Source: Rhodospirillales bacterium BBD 1991-14 (GTDB lineage: Bacteria > Pseudomonadota > Alphaproteobacteria > Kiloniellales > Kiloniellaceae). Taken from it: a stretch of DNA of 64,000 nucleotides. Location: positions 1 through 64,000 of the forward strand of contig LYSY01000004.1 in NCBI GenBank assembly GCA_001657395.1, written 5' to 3'. The notes under the pieces were generated by a model. It was not told where the DNA came from. It did not search any database and saw nothing but the letters and a program-made list of their open reading frames with translations. The translations under genes and the position numbers were made by a program. This document shows positions 9,613 to 17,763 of the stretch, piece after piece (the stretch's first letter is position 1; each line of letters starts with the position of its first letter).

Positions 9613-10705
9613 GCTGGCGCTGTTCCATAGTGTCGTGGCCTGCTGGCGCTTGCGCACGGACCTCCGCAATCCGCCGCTCGCTTGCGGCATCGAAGACAAG
9701 GCTGTCGTTCGCCGAGAACCGCAGGTGAACGGCCGCGCCGACGCCGTGGCTGGGCACCGCGCTGCCCTCCAGCACCCGCAGCTCCCCGAGCGGAGTCTCG
9801 ATGCGGTAAAGCACTTCGCGCCCCATGGGTTCGATGCCCTCGATGCGTCCGGGGACGCCGCTTTCGGCGAAGGTCAGGTGCTCGGGACGCAAACCCAGAA
9901 CGACATCGCCGTCGGCCTGTCCGGTGAGTTCGAGCCGGGTCTCGCCGACGGTCAGGCCGCCCCCCGAGGCGCGGCCGGGCAGCAGGTTGATCGGCGGAGC
10001 GCCGATGAACGCGGCGACGAAGAGGCTGTCGGGACGGCGGTAAAGATCTTCCGGTGTGCCGATCTGCTCGACCCGGCCCTTCGACATGCAGATGATGCGG
10101 TCTGCCATGGTGGTCGCCTCGATCTGGTCGTGGGTGACCAGGATCGTGGTGATGCCGGTGCGCTGCTGCAGGGCGCGGATCTCGGTGCGCATGGAAAGCC
10201 GCAGCGTCGCATCCAGGTTGGACAGCGGTTCATCCAGCAAGAGCAACTGCGGGGTCTTGACCAGCGCCCGGGCCAGCGCCACGCGCTGCTGCTGGCCGCC
10301 GGAAAGCTGGCTGGGGCGGCGGTCGAGCAGTTCTTCCACCTGCACCAGCCGCGCGGTTTCCTCGACCAGCGCCACCGCCCTGTCCTTCGGCACGTCTTTG
10401 AACTTCAGCGGAAAGCCGATGTTGTCGCGCACCGTCATGTGAGGATAGAGCGCATAGGACTGAAAGACGATGCCGACGTTGCGGTCCTTGGCTTCCACCT
10501 CGTTGACGAGGTGGCCGTCGAAGGTCATCTCGCCGCCTGTCGGTGCATAGATGCCCGCCAGCATGAACAGCGTCGTCGACTTGCCGCAGCCCGAGGGACC
10601 GAGGATGGCGACGAACTCGCCGTCGTCGATGGTCAGGTCGGTCGGTTCCACGGCGACCACGTCGCCCCAGGCCTTGGTGATGCTGTTGAGTTCGATCCGT
10701 GCCAT
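9605..10705 (-). CDS. ABC transporter ATPase, UgpC/MalK family
   Basis: Encodes 366 aa. Walker A GPSGCGKST, Q-loop region VFQSYALYPHMTV, signature LSGGQQQR, Walker B LLLLDEPLSNLD and the switch His in LVTHDQ are all intact. The C-terminal third (from about residue 235) is the TOBE-type regulatory domain of the MalK group. It energises import through the two permeases encoded just upstream. The family takes up carbohydrates, polyols or glycerol-3-phosphate; the two phosphoesterase-fold genes downstream favour a phosphorylated or phosphodiester substrate, by inference. Confidence 0.9.
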   Translation of the reverse strand: MARIELNSITKAWGDVVAVEPTDLTIDDGEFVAILGPSGCGKSTTLFMLAGIYAPTGGEMTFDGHLVNEVEAKDRNVGIVFQSYALYPHMTVRDNIGFPLKFKDVPKDRAVALVEETARLVQVEELLDRRPSQLSGGQQQRVALARALVKTPQLLLLDEPLSNLDATLRLSMRTEIRALQQRTGITTILVTHDQIEATTMADRIICMSKGRVEQIGTPEDLYRRPDSLFVAAFIGAPPINLLPGRASGGGLTVGETRLELTGQADGDVVLGLRPEHLTFAESGVPGRIEGIEPMGREVLYRIETPLGELRVLEGSAVPSHGVGAAVHLRFSANDSLVFDAASERRIAEVRAQAPAGHDTMEQRQHA

Positions 10706-10712
10706 GGCGCGG

Positions 10713-11789
10713 TTACCCCTTCACGCCGCCGATGTTGAGCTGGGTCAGGTACTTCTGGAAGAAAAGATAGAGGAAGAGGCTGGGCAGGACGTAGAAAACC
10801 CCGACCGCGGCGACGATGCCGTAGTCCACGCCCATGATGTCGTCGGCGACCCAGAACAGATAGAGGCTCATCATCCAGTTGGACTTTTCGATGAGCAGGG
10901 TGCGTACGAAGACGTACTCTTCCCAGCCTTTGATGAAGGAAAAGACTGCGATTGCGATCAGCCCGACCCGCACCTGCGGCAGCACCACCTGGAAGAAGGC
11001 CTGACGGCGGGAGGCGCCGTCGGCCATGGCGCTCATTTCGATGTCCCAGGGCACGGCGTCGAAGAAGCCCTTCATGATGAAGATGGAGAACGGCAGCTCC
11101 AGGGTGACGATCACCAGAAGCACGCCGAAGATGGTGTCGATCAGTCCAGCCCAATACATGATGAGGAAGATCGGGATGATCAGGGTCATCGCCGGGAAAG
11201 CGTGCAGCACCAGAAGACTTTGCAGAAAGCCGGCGCGGCCGGGAAAGGAGAAGCGCGAGAGGTAGTACCCGGCGAAGGTGGAGACGGTGGAAACGATGAC
11301 CGTCTGGCTGAGCGCCAGGATGAGGGAGTTGCCGAAGGCCGACCAGACGCTGGGGAACTGCGTCCCGACACCGGTCGAGACCTGGCGCGAGGGCAGTTCG
11401 GCGACGATGTCGCGCACCCAGAAGAAGCGGTAGTTGTCGAGGTGGAGCTGGGGACCTACCAGCACGGCAATCAGGACGCAGGTCAGCGCGGCGATGCCGA
11501 GGCTGCCCCAGGTCTTTGTACGCGGCGAGGCGGCAAAGCTGCGCACCAGCGCGATGGCGATGACGGCGGGAATCAGGATGGAGACCGCCTGCCAGAGAAT
11601 GGTGGAGGCGACGCCGCCGCTCTTGGCGGAAAAGGAGATCGCGACCATCCAGAAGTAGGGCAGCAGCACCGGCAGGGTGGTGGCGACGAGAAAGGCGATC
11701 AGCGCGCTCTGGGAGATGCGGCGCCGGCGTCGGGCACGGCGTGCCAGTTCGTCCCAGTCCGTCTGCGAAAGCGCGCTTACGACGGCCAT
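10713..11789 (-). CDS. ABC transporter permease, MalG/UgpE type
   Basis: Encodes 358 aa with a basic N-terminus (RRARRRRRISQSA) followed by a first membrane segment and several more. The cytoplasmic EAA loop reads EMSAMADGASRRQAFFQVVLPQ, the site that docks to the ATPase (the motif spans about residues 250-275). It is longer than the usual 280 aa because of an insertion between the first and third membrane segments. It lies seven bases before the ATPase gene and 17 after the partner permease, in one operon. Confidence 0.88.
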   Translation of the reverse strand: MAVVSALSQTDWDELARRARRRRRISQSALIAFLVATTLPVLLPYFWMVAISFSAKSGGVASTILWQAVSILIPAVIAIALVRSFAASPRTKTWGSLGIAALTCVLIAVLVGPQLHLDNYRFFWVRDIVAELPSRQVSTGVGTQFPSVWSAFGNSLILALSQTVIVSTVSTFAGYYLSRFSFPGRAGFLQSLLVLHAFPAMTLIIPIFLIMYWAGLIDTIFGVLLVIVTLELPFSIFIMKGFFDAVPWDIEMSAMADGASRRQAFFQVVLPQVRVGLIAIAVFSFIKGWEEYVFVRTLLIEKSNWMMSLYLFWVADDIMGVDYGIVAAVGVFYVLPSLFLYLFFQKYLTQLNIGGVKG

Positions 11790-11806
11790 GTCACCGGATC
11801 CTCATG

Positions 11807-12745
11807 TCACTGGACCTCGATGCGCGGCTGCTGCAGCAGGCGCTTCATGTCCATGAAGCGCCACATCAAGAGCGCGGCGGCAATGCCGATTACCACCAGG
11901 ACCAAGGCCAGGGCGGCGCCGTAGGCGTACTGCCCGTTCTCGAAAGCGCGCTGATAGACGTAGAGAGCGTAGACGGTGGTATCGAAGAAGGGGCCGCCGT
12001 TGGTGATCAGCCAGATGTACTCGAAGCTCACCAGCAGCGAGAGTGTCTGGTAGACGGTGATGAACGACAGCGGCCAGCGGATCGCAGGCAGGATGACGTG
12101 CCAGACGATGTGCAGGCCGCCGGCGCCGTCGGCGCGCGCGGCATAGAACAGGTGCTCGGGGATCGAACGGATCGCCGAGGTGAAGATGATCATCCCCATG
12201 GAGGCGCCGATGAAGCCGTTGGCCAGCACGATCAACATCAGCGGATGATCGTTCATCATGTCGTAGACTTCGAAGCCGAAGGCACCGTTGATGAACTGGT
12301 TGAGGAGGCCGCGCTCGGTCGGGTCGACCACCCAGGCCCAGAGCAGGGCATAGACCACCGAGGGGCTCATCCGCGGCAGCAGCCAGACGGCCCGGAAGAA
12401 GCTGCCGACCCTGTCCGGGATGGCGGTGGTGGTGAGCGCCAGCACCAGGCCGAAAGTGACGTTGAAGACCGCCAGGGTACAGAACACGTAGATGAGCGTC
12501 AGCCCCAGCGCTGCGGAGAGGCGGCGGTCGCCGCCCAGCATGCGTTCGAAGTTCTTGGTCGTGAACTCGCTGACCCGCAGGGTCTGGCCCATGTCGGTGA
12601 AGGCGATGGTGATGTCGACGATCACCGGCAGGACAAAGAAGAGCGCGAGAAGAATCAGCGCGGGCCCGAGGAAGAGGACGAAATTCGCCGTCTGGCGGGC
12701 ACGCTGGGAGGCGGCGAAACCGGGAGCAGGCGCGAAGCTGGCCAT
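11807..12745 (-). CDS. ABC transporter permease, MalF/UgpA type
   Basis: Encodes 312 aa from ATG 12745 (MASFAPAPGF); a TTG ten codons earlier is less likely. Hydrophobic segments begin at FVLFLGPALILLALFFVLPV, and the EAA-like loop is in the C-terminal half (FYAARADGAGG...HVILPAIRWPL). It forms the membrane channel with the downstream permease. A strong hairpin separates it from the solute-binding protein gene, which would let the binding protein be made in excess. Confidence 0.88.
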   Translation of the reverse strand: MASFAPAPGFAASQRARQTANFVLFLGPALILLALFFVLPVIVDITIAFTDMGQTLRVSEFTTKNFERMLGGDRRLSAALGLTLIYVFCTLAVFNVTFGLVLALTTTAIPDRVGSFFRAVWLLPRMSPSVVYALLWAWVVDPTERGLLNQFINGAFGFEVYDMMNDHPLMLIVLANGFIGASMGMIIFTSAIRSIPEHLFYAARADGAGGLHIVWHVILPAIRWPLSFITVYQTLSLLVSFEYIWLITNGGPFFDTTVYALYVYQRAFENGQYAYGAALALVLVVIGIAAALLMWRFMDMKRLLQQPRIEVQ

Positions 12746-12777
12746 AACGATTGCTCGATACAAAGCTGCCGGCAACG

Positions 12778-12802
12778 GCCGGCCGGGATCTTCCCGGCCG
12801 GC
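12778..12802 (-). promoter_or_regulatory. Intercistronic hairpin after the solute-binding protein gene
   Basis: A perfect 11-bp inverted repeat with a 3-base loop (arms GCCGGCCGGGA and TCCCGGCCGGC) lies in the 77-base gap between the binding-protein stop and the permease start. No T-tract follows on the minus strand, so it fits an mRNA-stabilising or partial-attenuation structure better than a full terminator. Confidence 0.65.
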
Positions 12803-12822
12803 GCGATGCCGTTCAGCTCGGT

Positions 12823-14193
12823 TCAGCTTCCGCCGACGATGATGACGTCGTCGCCGAGTTCGGCCTGCAGTTCCTCAACCACAAAGGCTGCGCCGTCCTC
12901 GGGCGAGATCCGGCCGGTCTCGACCCCCTGGATGCCCTTGTAGACGATGGCGTTGTAGGGGCCGATCTTCGCGTGGTTGGGCATGAAGGTCGCATAGGGC
13001 AGCAGCCGCGCGCCGGCGCGGAGCGCCCAGCCGTCCTCGACGAACTCAGGCATGGCGGCCTGGCCGAACTTGATCGGTGTGTGACCGCTGGAGACCGCGT
13101 GCTTGGTGTTGGGGACGTGCTGGGAGGCCAGTGCCACCAGCATGGCCGCCAGTTCCTTGTGCTCCGACTCGTCGCTGACCACGTAGATGATCGGATGCGA
13201 CAGGTTGGCCGGCCGTCCGCCCTGCTTCTCCGCCGGGCTGTGCAGCCAGCCCAGTTCGTTGAAATAGTTCTCCTCGGTCAGATTCATGATCTTCAACTGA
13301 TGCGGCACGTTCCAGATGCCGTGGAATTTCATGAAGCTCTCGCGCCCGCGGAAGGCCTGGTGCACGGAATCCCAGGACCAGGAGGTCATGTTCTCCGGCA
13401 GGGCGCCCTTGTCGACGGCGTACTTCAGCCAGGTGAAGAAGTTGGCGAGCTTGGCCTCGTCCATCTTCAGCTTGCCGGAAGCCGGGTCCGAAAGCTCGAT
13501 GCCGAAGGAGGCCATCAGCATCTGAAAGTCGGGACCGACGTTGGGGCGGTGCACGAAGCCGTACTTGGCGGCGCCTTTGTCGACCACCTCGGCGGCCAGG
13601 TCGGCCAGGTCGTAGAGGGTGAACTGGCCCTCCTCGACGGCGGCCGGCAGGCCTTCGATGAAGTCCTCCGACTTGCCGATCTTGCGCAGCATCTCCTTGT
13701 TGTAGAAGAACATGCGGATCTCGGAGTCCTGCGGGATGCCGTAGCGCTGGCCCTTGTAGGTCACCGATTCCCAGAGCACCGGGATCATGTCGCTGTAGAA
13801 GTCCGGGTTGGCCGCGATGTGCTGTTCCATGTTCATCGCATAGCCGGCCTCAACGAAGGCGCCGATCCACTCGTGCGCGGCGACGTAGATGTCAGGACCT
13901 TTGTCGGCGGCGAAGGCTTTCATCACGTCCAGGGCGTCGGCGTCGAAGCCCTTGGCGTTGTTCTCGTGAACTTCGACGGTCACTTTGATGTCGCTGCCGG
14001 CGGCGGCCAGCATGTTGTTCAGGGTCTGGGCGGCCCCGACGATGTTGCCCGCGCGCATCGGCCCGGAGCGGTCGGCGCGGGACCACAGCTTGATGGTGAC
14101 CTCTTCGGCCATGGCCTCGACGGCAGAAAAGCCCGTCGGCAGCGCCACGGCGGCGGCAAGCAACGCGATCTTGGTCGACTTGATGAGTTTCAT
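12823..14193 (-). CDS. Extracellular solute-binding protein, family 1 (Ugp/Mal type)
   Basis: Encodes 456 aa. A Sec signal peptide (MKLIKSTKIALLAAAVALP) is predicted to be cut after AMA, giving a soluble periplasmic protein with no lipobox Cys. The size and the segments ITIKLWSRAD-like start (here VTIKLWSRAD), KGPDIYVAAHEW and YGIPQDSEIRMFFYNKEML are typical of cluster B/D binding proteins for sugars or glycerol-phosphates. It is the first gene of the minus-strand import operon, and the promoter must lie between it and the divergent ROK gene. Confidence 0.88.
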   Translation of the reverse strand: MKLIKSTKIALLAAAVALPTGFSAVEAMAEEVTIKLWSRADRSGPMRAGNIVGAAQTLNNMLAAAGSDIKVTVEVHENNAKGFDADALDVMKAFAADKGPDIYVAAHEWIGAFVEAGYAMNMEQHIAANPDFYSDMIPVLWESVTYKGQRYGIPQDSEIRMFFYNKEMLRKIGKSEDFIEGLPAAVEEGQFTLYDLADLAAEVVDKGAAKYGFVHRPNVGPDFQMLMASFGIELSDPASGKLKMDEAKLANFFTWLKYAVDKGALPENMTSWSWDSVHQAFRGRESFMKFHGIWNVPHQLKIMNLTEENYFNELGWLHSPAEKQGGRPANLSHPIIYVVSDESEHKELAAMLVALASQHVPNTKHAVSSGHTPIKFGQAAMPEFVEDGWALRAGARLLPYATFMPNHAKIGPYNAIVYKGIQGVETGRISPEDGAAFVVEELQAELGDDVIIVGGS

Positions 14194-14357
14194 CCTTCAC
14201 ACCCCCCTCTCGTGGGTCGTTCCTGCGGCACACAATGGCTCGAGGGATGCCCGGCCTCCGCCGCACGGCGCCTGATGCGGCAGCCGAGGGCAGCAACGGT
14301 CATTTACCTCTCCATGAGGTCACTCTACGGGTGAAGGCATCCCTGCGTATGAACCTT

Positions 14358-14388
14358 TTATTATTTCATTTTGAATTAATTAATATAC
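14358..14388. promoter_or_regulatory. AT-rich promoter/operator island between importer and ROK regulator
   Basis: The 282-base divergent gap contains an AT-rich stretch unlike its surroundings, centred on the perfect 10-bp palindrome ATTAATTAAT at 14375-14384. ROK regulators such as NagC and Mlc bind AT-rich inverted repeats, so this is the best candidate operator and promoter for the importer operon and the regulator. The rest of the gap shows nothing else I can name. Confidence 0.5.
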
Positions 14389-14475
14389 TTGATCGCCCGT
14401 AGGCCTTCCACTAGATTCCTGCCTTGGATTCTTGATCGCTTTATCAAGGACTTGTTGCACTGGGATGCCTGTTTC

Positions 14476-15669
14476 GTGAACGTCGGCACCAATCTCGAAC
14501 AGGCGAAGGACTACAACCGGCGGGTCATCTTCAACGCGGTGCGCCAGCACGGGCCCACGACACGGGCGGAACTGGCGCGCATGACCGGCCTCACGGCCCA
14601 GACCATCTCCTCCATCACGGCGGCCCTGCGCGAGCAGGGGCTCATCCGCCTCGGCGAGCGGCGCAAGGGGTTCCGCGGCCAGCCGGCCGTCGAGATCGAG
14701 GTCGACCCCGACGGCGCCTGCGCGGTGGGGCTGAATCTGGACCGCGACAGCATGACCATGGCCCTGGTCGACCTCTCCGGCACCGTGCGCGAGCGCCTGA
14801 CGCGCAAGCTGGACTATCCGACCCCGGATCAGGCTTGCGACCTTGTCCGCGGCGAACTCGACCGGCTGCTGGCGCCCTTAGGGCCGCTGCGCGAGCGGAT
14901 CCTGGGGATGGGCGTCGCCTTTCCCGGCCGTTTCCGCCGCGGCGAGGAAGGGATCCATGCGCCGGCTAACTTCACCGCCTGGCACGGGCTGGATGTCAGC
15001 GCCCTGTTGTCGGAGGTGACGGGGCTGGAAACCTGGGTCGAAAACGACGGCAACGCCGCGGCCCTGGGCGAGCTGCTCTATGGCGCCGGGCGCGGCTGGA
15101 ACTCGTTCTTCCTGCTCTACATCGGCGCCGGGGTCGGCGGCGGGCTGATCGTCAACGGCCAGCCCTTTCGCGGCGCCTCGCGCAACGTCGCCGAGGCGAG
15201 CCGTCTGCCCCTGCCCACGGGCACCAAGGAGTTTTCCGCCGGCGGGCGGCTGACCCACGTGGTCTCGATGTACAACCTGACCCGCCGTCTGCAGGCCGCC
15301 GGCCTTTCCGTCGAGGGCCCGGAGTCCCTGACGGCGCTGTTCCGGCAGGGCGAACCGGAGCTGCTCAACTGGCTGGACGAAGGGGCGGAAGCCCTGGGCT
15401 TTGCCCTGACCTCGGTGCAGTTCCTGCTCGACCCGGACGCCATCGTCCTCGGCGGGCGCCTGCCGGACATCCTGCTCGACGAGCTTCTGGCCAGAACCCG
15501 CTGGCACCTTGAGGGCTGGTTCAACGGCCAGCCCAACCCGCCGCGGCTGGTGAAGTCGCGCCTGGCCGGGGATGCCACGGTCCTCGGCGCGGCGGCGCTG
15601 CCGCTGCACGCGCGCCTCGCGCCCTCGCCGGAGACCGTCTGGATCAAGACCGGGGCCGCGGCATCCTGA
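14476..15669 (+). CDS. ROK-family transcriptional regulator
   Basis: Encodes 397 aa from GTG 14476 (NVGTNLEQ follows), matching the usual start and length of HTH-type ROK repressors; a TTG 29 codons earlier is open but adds an atypical leader. A winged HTH occupies residues 20-70 (TRAELARMTGLTAQTISSI). The ROK domain has the sugar-site ENDGNAAALGE and the phosphate-loop-like IGAGVGGGLIVNG. The usual zinc motif (GHxx...CxCGxxGC) is not visible; the corresponding region reads VAEASRLPL. Divergent from the importer operon, so probably its sugar-responsive repressor. Confidence 0.82.
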   Translation: MNVGTNLEQAKDYNRRVIFNAVRQHGPTTRAELARMTGLTAQTISSITAALREQGLIRLGERRKGFRGQPAVEIEVDPDGACAVGLNLDRDSMTMALVDLSGTVRERLTRKLDYPTPDQACDLVRGELDRLLAPLGPLRERILGMGVAFPGRFRRGEEGIHAPANFTAWHGLDVSALLSEVTGLETWVENDGNAAALGELLYGAGRGWNSFFLLYIGAGVGGGLIVNGQPFRGASRNVAEASRLPLPTGTKEFSAGGRLTHVVSMYNLTRRLQAAGLSVEGPESLTALFRQGEPELLNWLDEGAEALGFALTSVQFLLDPDAIVLGGRLPDILLDELLARTRWHLEGWFNGQPNPPRLVKSRLAGDATVLGAAALPLHARLAPSPETVWIKTGAAAS

Positions 15670-15797
15670 CGCGACCCGGGATCGGGCGGCACAGGCGGCC
15701 GACCGCGCCCGCACGGGCCGCCTCCCGACCGGCTTGACCTCGAACGTCGACCGGGTAGACTGCATTGATCCTTTTCATATTGATAAGAAGCTTAGCA

Positions 15798-17240
15798 GTG
15801 CAGACAGAGCACACGGTTCTCCTTGTCTCCGCGGATGCCGACTTTCTGGATACGGCGACAGAGGCTCTGGGCGCGGACCCGGACTACCGGCTGATCCACT
15901 GCCGCAGCGAACAGGAGGCGGCGGCCCGGCTGAACGAACTGCAGGCGCATCTGATCATCTGCGATGCCGAACTGATCGGCGACGAGTCCGCCAATGTGCT
16001 GGTCAGTGCGCGGATTTCCCATCCTCACGTGGCGCGCCTGCTGTTCGGCTCCACCGACGCGGCGGAGCGCTGCGCCGAGATTGCCCGGCGCGCGGCCAGC
16101 TATCTTTATGTCATGAAGCCGGCGCCGCGCGACCTCATTCGCCTCCTGGCCAAGCGGGCGCTGGAACTCAGCGAGCTGTCCCGCCGCCACCGCGTGCTGT
16201 CGCGCGAACTGAAGATTTCCATGGACGATGACATCTTTGCCCAGCGCGAGGAGTTCTCCGTGAAGGGCGGCTGGTCGCAGTTCGAGAAGCTGGTTTACGT
16301 CAGCGCCAAGATGGCCGAGCTCTGTGCCGAAGCCAAGCAGGCCGCCCAGACCGAACTGCCGGTGCTGATCCAGGGGGAGACCGGAACCGGCAAGGAGCTG
16401 CTGGCCCGGGCCATTCACTTCAATTCCAAGCGCATGAACTCGCCGATGCATGTGCAGAACTGCGGCGGCATGTCCGACGACACCCTGCACTCCGAACTCT
16501 TCGGTCACCTTCGCGGCGCCTTTACCGGCGCTGTCTCGGATCGCCTCGGTCTGTTCCGGGCTGCCGACGGCGGTACGATCTTCCTGGACGAGATTTCCGA
16601 GATCTCGCCGAGCTTCCAGGTCAGCCTGCTGCGCTTTCTTCAGGAGGGAGAGGTGAAGCCGCTGGGCGCCGACCGCCTCTACCATGCCGATGTCCGGGTC
16701 ATCGCCGCCAGCAACCGGCCGCTGGAGAAGCTGGTGGAGAAGGGGGAGTTCCGGCGCGACCTCTATTACCGGCTGAAGGGCTTCGAACTGCACATTCCGG
16801 CGCTGCGCGAACGGCCGGAGGACATCCCGGTGCTCACCGAGTTCTTTGTCGAGAAGTATGCCGGCGTCGTCGGGCGCCGTGTTGTCGGTGTCACCAAGGA
16901 CGTGCTGGCCAAGCTCGAAGCCTACGCCTTTCCCGGCAACGTGCGGGAACTTGAGACCGAGATCCGGCGCATGGTGGCGGTGGCCGAACAGGGCGGCTAC
17001 ATCGCCGCCCGTCATCTCTCGCCGGTGTTCGACCGGGTGACGGTGCGCAGGGACGATGCCTTCGACCTGCCGGCCGACGGCAGCAGCCTGAAGCAGATGG
17101 TCGAGACGCTCGAGAAGCGGGCGGTCACCGCTTCGTTGCAGCGCCATCACTGGAACCAGAGCCGCGCGGCCGACGAACTGGGGCTGTCGCGGGTCGGCCT
17201 CGCCAACAAGATCAAGCGCTACGGTCTGCAGAACGCCTGA
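15798..17240 (+). CDS. hupR: Hydrogenase sigma-54 activator, HupR/HoxA-like NtrC family
   Basis: Encodes 480 aa from GTG 15798. An N-terminal receiver domain (1-125) keeps the phospho-acceptor-like Asp56 (IICDAE) and Lys107 (VMKPAP), but the acidic pocket is degenerate (VLLVSAD). The AAA+ domain has Walker A GETGTGKE, the sigma-54 contact loop GAFTGA, Walker B GGTIFLDE and the FPGNVRELE region. A Fis-type HTH ends the protein (NQSRAADELGLSRVGLANKI). It sits just upstream of hupSL and a sigma-54 promoter, so it almost certainly activates them. HupR is known to work unphosphorylated in Rhodobacter, which would fit the receiver seen here. Confidence 0.85.
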   Translation: MQTEHTVLLVSADADFLDTATEALGADPDYRLIHCRSEQEAAARLNELQAHLIICDAELIGDESANVLVSARISHPHVARLLFGSTDAAERCAEIARRAASYLYVMKPAPRDLIRLLAKRALELSELSRRHRVLSRELKISMDDDIFAQREEFSVKGGWSQFEKLVYVSAKMAELCAEAKQAAQTELPVLIQGETGTGKELLARAIHFNSKRMNSPMHVQNCGGMSDDTLHSELFGHLRGAFTGAVSDRLGLFRAADGGTIFLDEISEISPSFQVSLLRFLQEGEVKPLGADRLYHADVRVIAASNRPLEKLVEKGEFRRDLYYRLKGFELHIPALRERPEDIPVLTEFFVEKYAGVVGRRVVGVTKDVLAKLEAYAFPGNVRELETEIRRMVAVAEQGGYIAARHLSPVFDRVTVRRDDAFDLPADGSSLKQMVETLEKRAVTASLQRHHWNQSRAADELGLSRVGLANKIKRYGLQNA

Positions 17241-17266
17241 AGGCCGGGCGAAAAGGGGGGCAGCCG

Positions 17267-17485
17267 GTGAGCGAGGAGGATCCACGTGTCGTGCGCTTTC
17301 CCTTCTCCCGCCTGCGCCCCGGCGGGAACGAGCCGGCGAAGGATCTGGGCCTCACGCCGCTGTCGCGGCAGATCGACGGCAGCGGCCGCAGCGCCAAGGG
17401 CCACTGGTGCAGCCGCTGCAAAGGCATCTGGTGGAGCTACTTCCTGGAGTCCGAATGCCCGGTCTGCGGCAACCGCCACGGCTGA
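17267..17485 (+). CDS. Small zinc-ribbon protein, hydrogenase-associated
   Basis: Encodes 72 aa from GTG 17267 with a strong G-rich ribosome site (AAGGGGGG) seven bases upstream. The first 45 residues are basic and look unstructured; the C-terminus is one zinc ribbon, Cys48-x2-Cys51-x12-Cys64-x2-Cys67, ending NRHG. It lies 26 bases after the activator gene and before the hupS promoter. Function is unknown. The spacing resembles the zinc ribbon that HypA normally carries, and the HypA of this locus has lost that ribbon. Confidence 0.7.
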   Translation: MSEEDPRVVRFPFSRLRPGGNEPAKDLGLTPLSRQIDGSGRSAKGHWCSRCKGIWWSYFLESECPVCGNRHG

Positions 17486-17551
17486 CTCCCCGCAGCGCCG
17501 CGCAGCCAAGAAAACCCATCCCGACTGCAAAGCAGCTTTTCAGCGCTGCCA

Positions 17552-17566
17552 GCAAAGTTTCTTTGC
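17552..17566. promoter_or_regulatory. Palindromic upstream activating site candidate for hupSL
   Basis: GCAAAGTTTCTTTGC is a perfect 15-bp inverted repeat (GCAAA-N5-TTTGC) lying 87 bases upstream of the -24 element. GCAAAG half-sites recur at 17527-17532 and 17630-17635. The distance is normal for an NtrC-family activator site. The same GCAAA-N5-TTTGC pattern is found at 22031-22045 inside this locus. Confidence 0.55.
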
Positions 17567-17610
17567 ACTGGGCCGCCATGCATCAGCGCCCGCTTGTTGA
17601 TGCGCCGCGG

Positions 17611-17623
17611 TAGCGGTTTGATT
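17611..17623 (-). promoter_or_regulatory. Possible IHF site between activator site and sigma-54 promoter
   Basis: On the minus strand the site reads AATCAAACCGCTA, one mismatch from the IHF consensus WATCAA-N4-TTR. It lies between the palindrome and the sigma-54 promoter, where DNA bending is needed. IHF is known to be required at hupSL of Rhodobacter; the assignment here rests on sequence only. Confidence 0.4.
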
Positions 17624-17652
17624 TTCCGTGCAAAGCATCGCGAAGAACAGCT

Positions 17653-17668
17653 TGGCATATCCCTTGCT
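17653..17668 (+). promoter_or_regulatory. Sigma-54 promoter of hupSL
   Basis: TGGCATATCCCTTGCT matches the sigma-54 consensus TGGCAC-N5-TTGCW with the invariant GG and GC exactly 10 bases apart. It lies 96 bases upstream of the hupS start and is the expected partner of the NtrC-family activator encoded immediately upstream. Confidence 0.85.
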
Positions 17669-17763
17669 TAACGAGGCCTTAAGGGTCTGCGACGGCCCGC
17701 AGTGAAAAACGCCGCGCGCAAAGGTCGGCGTGCGGCGGTACGGCGAAGCACGGGAGGAGAAGA

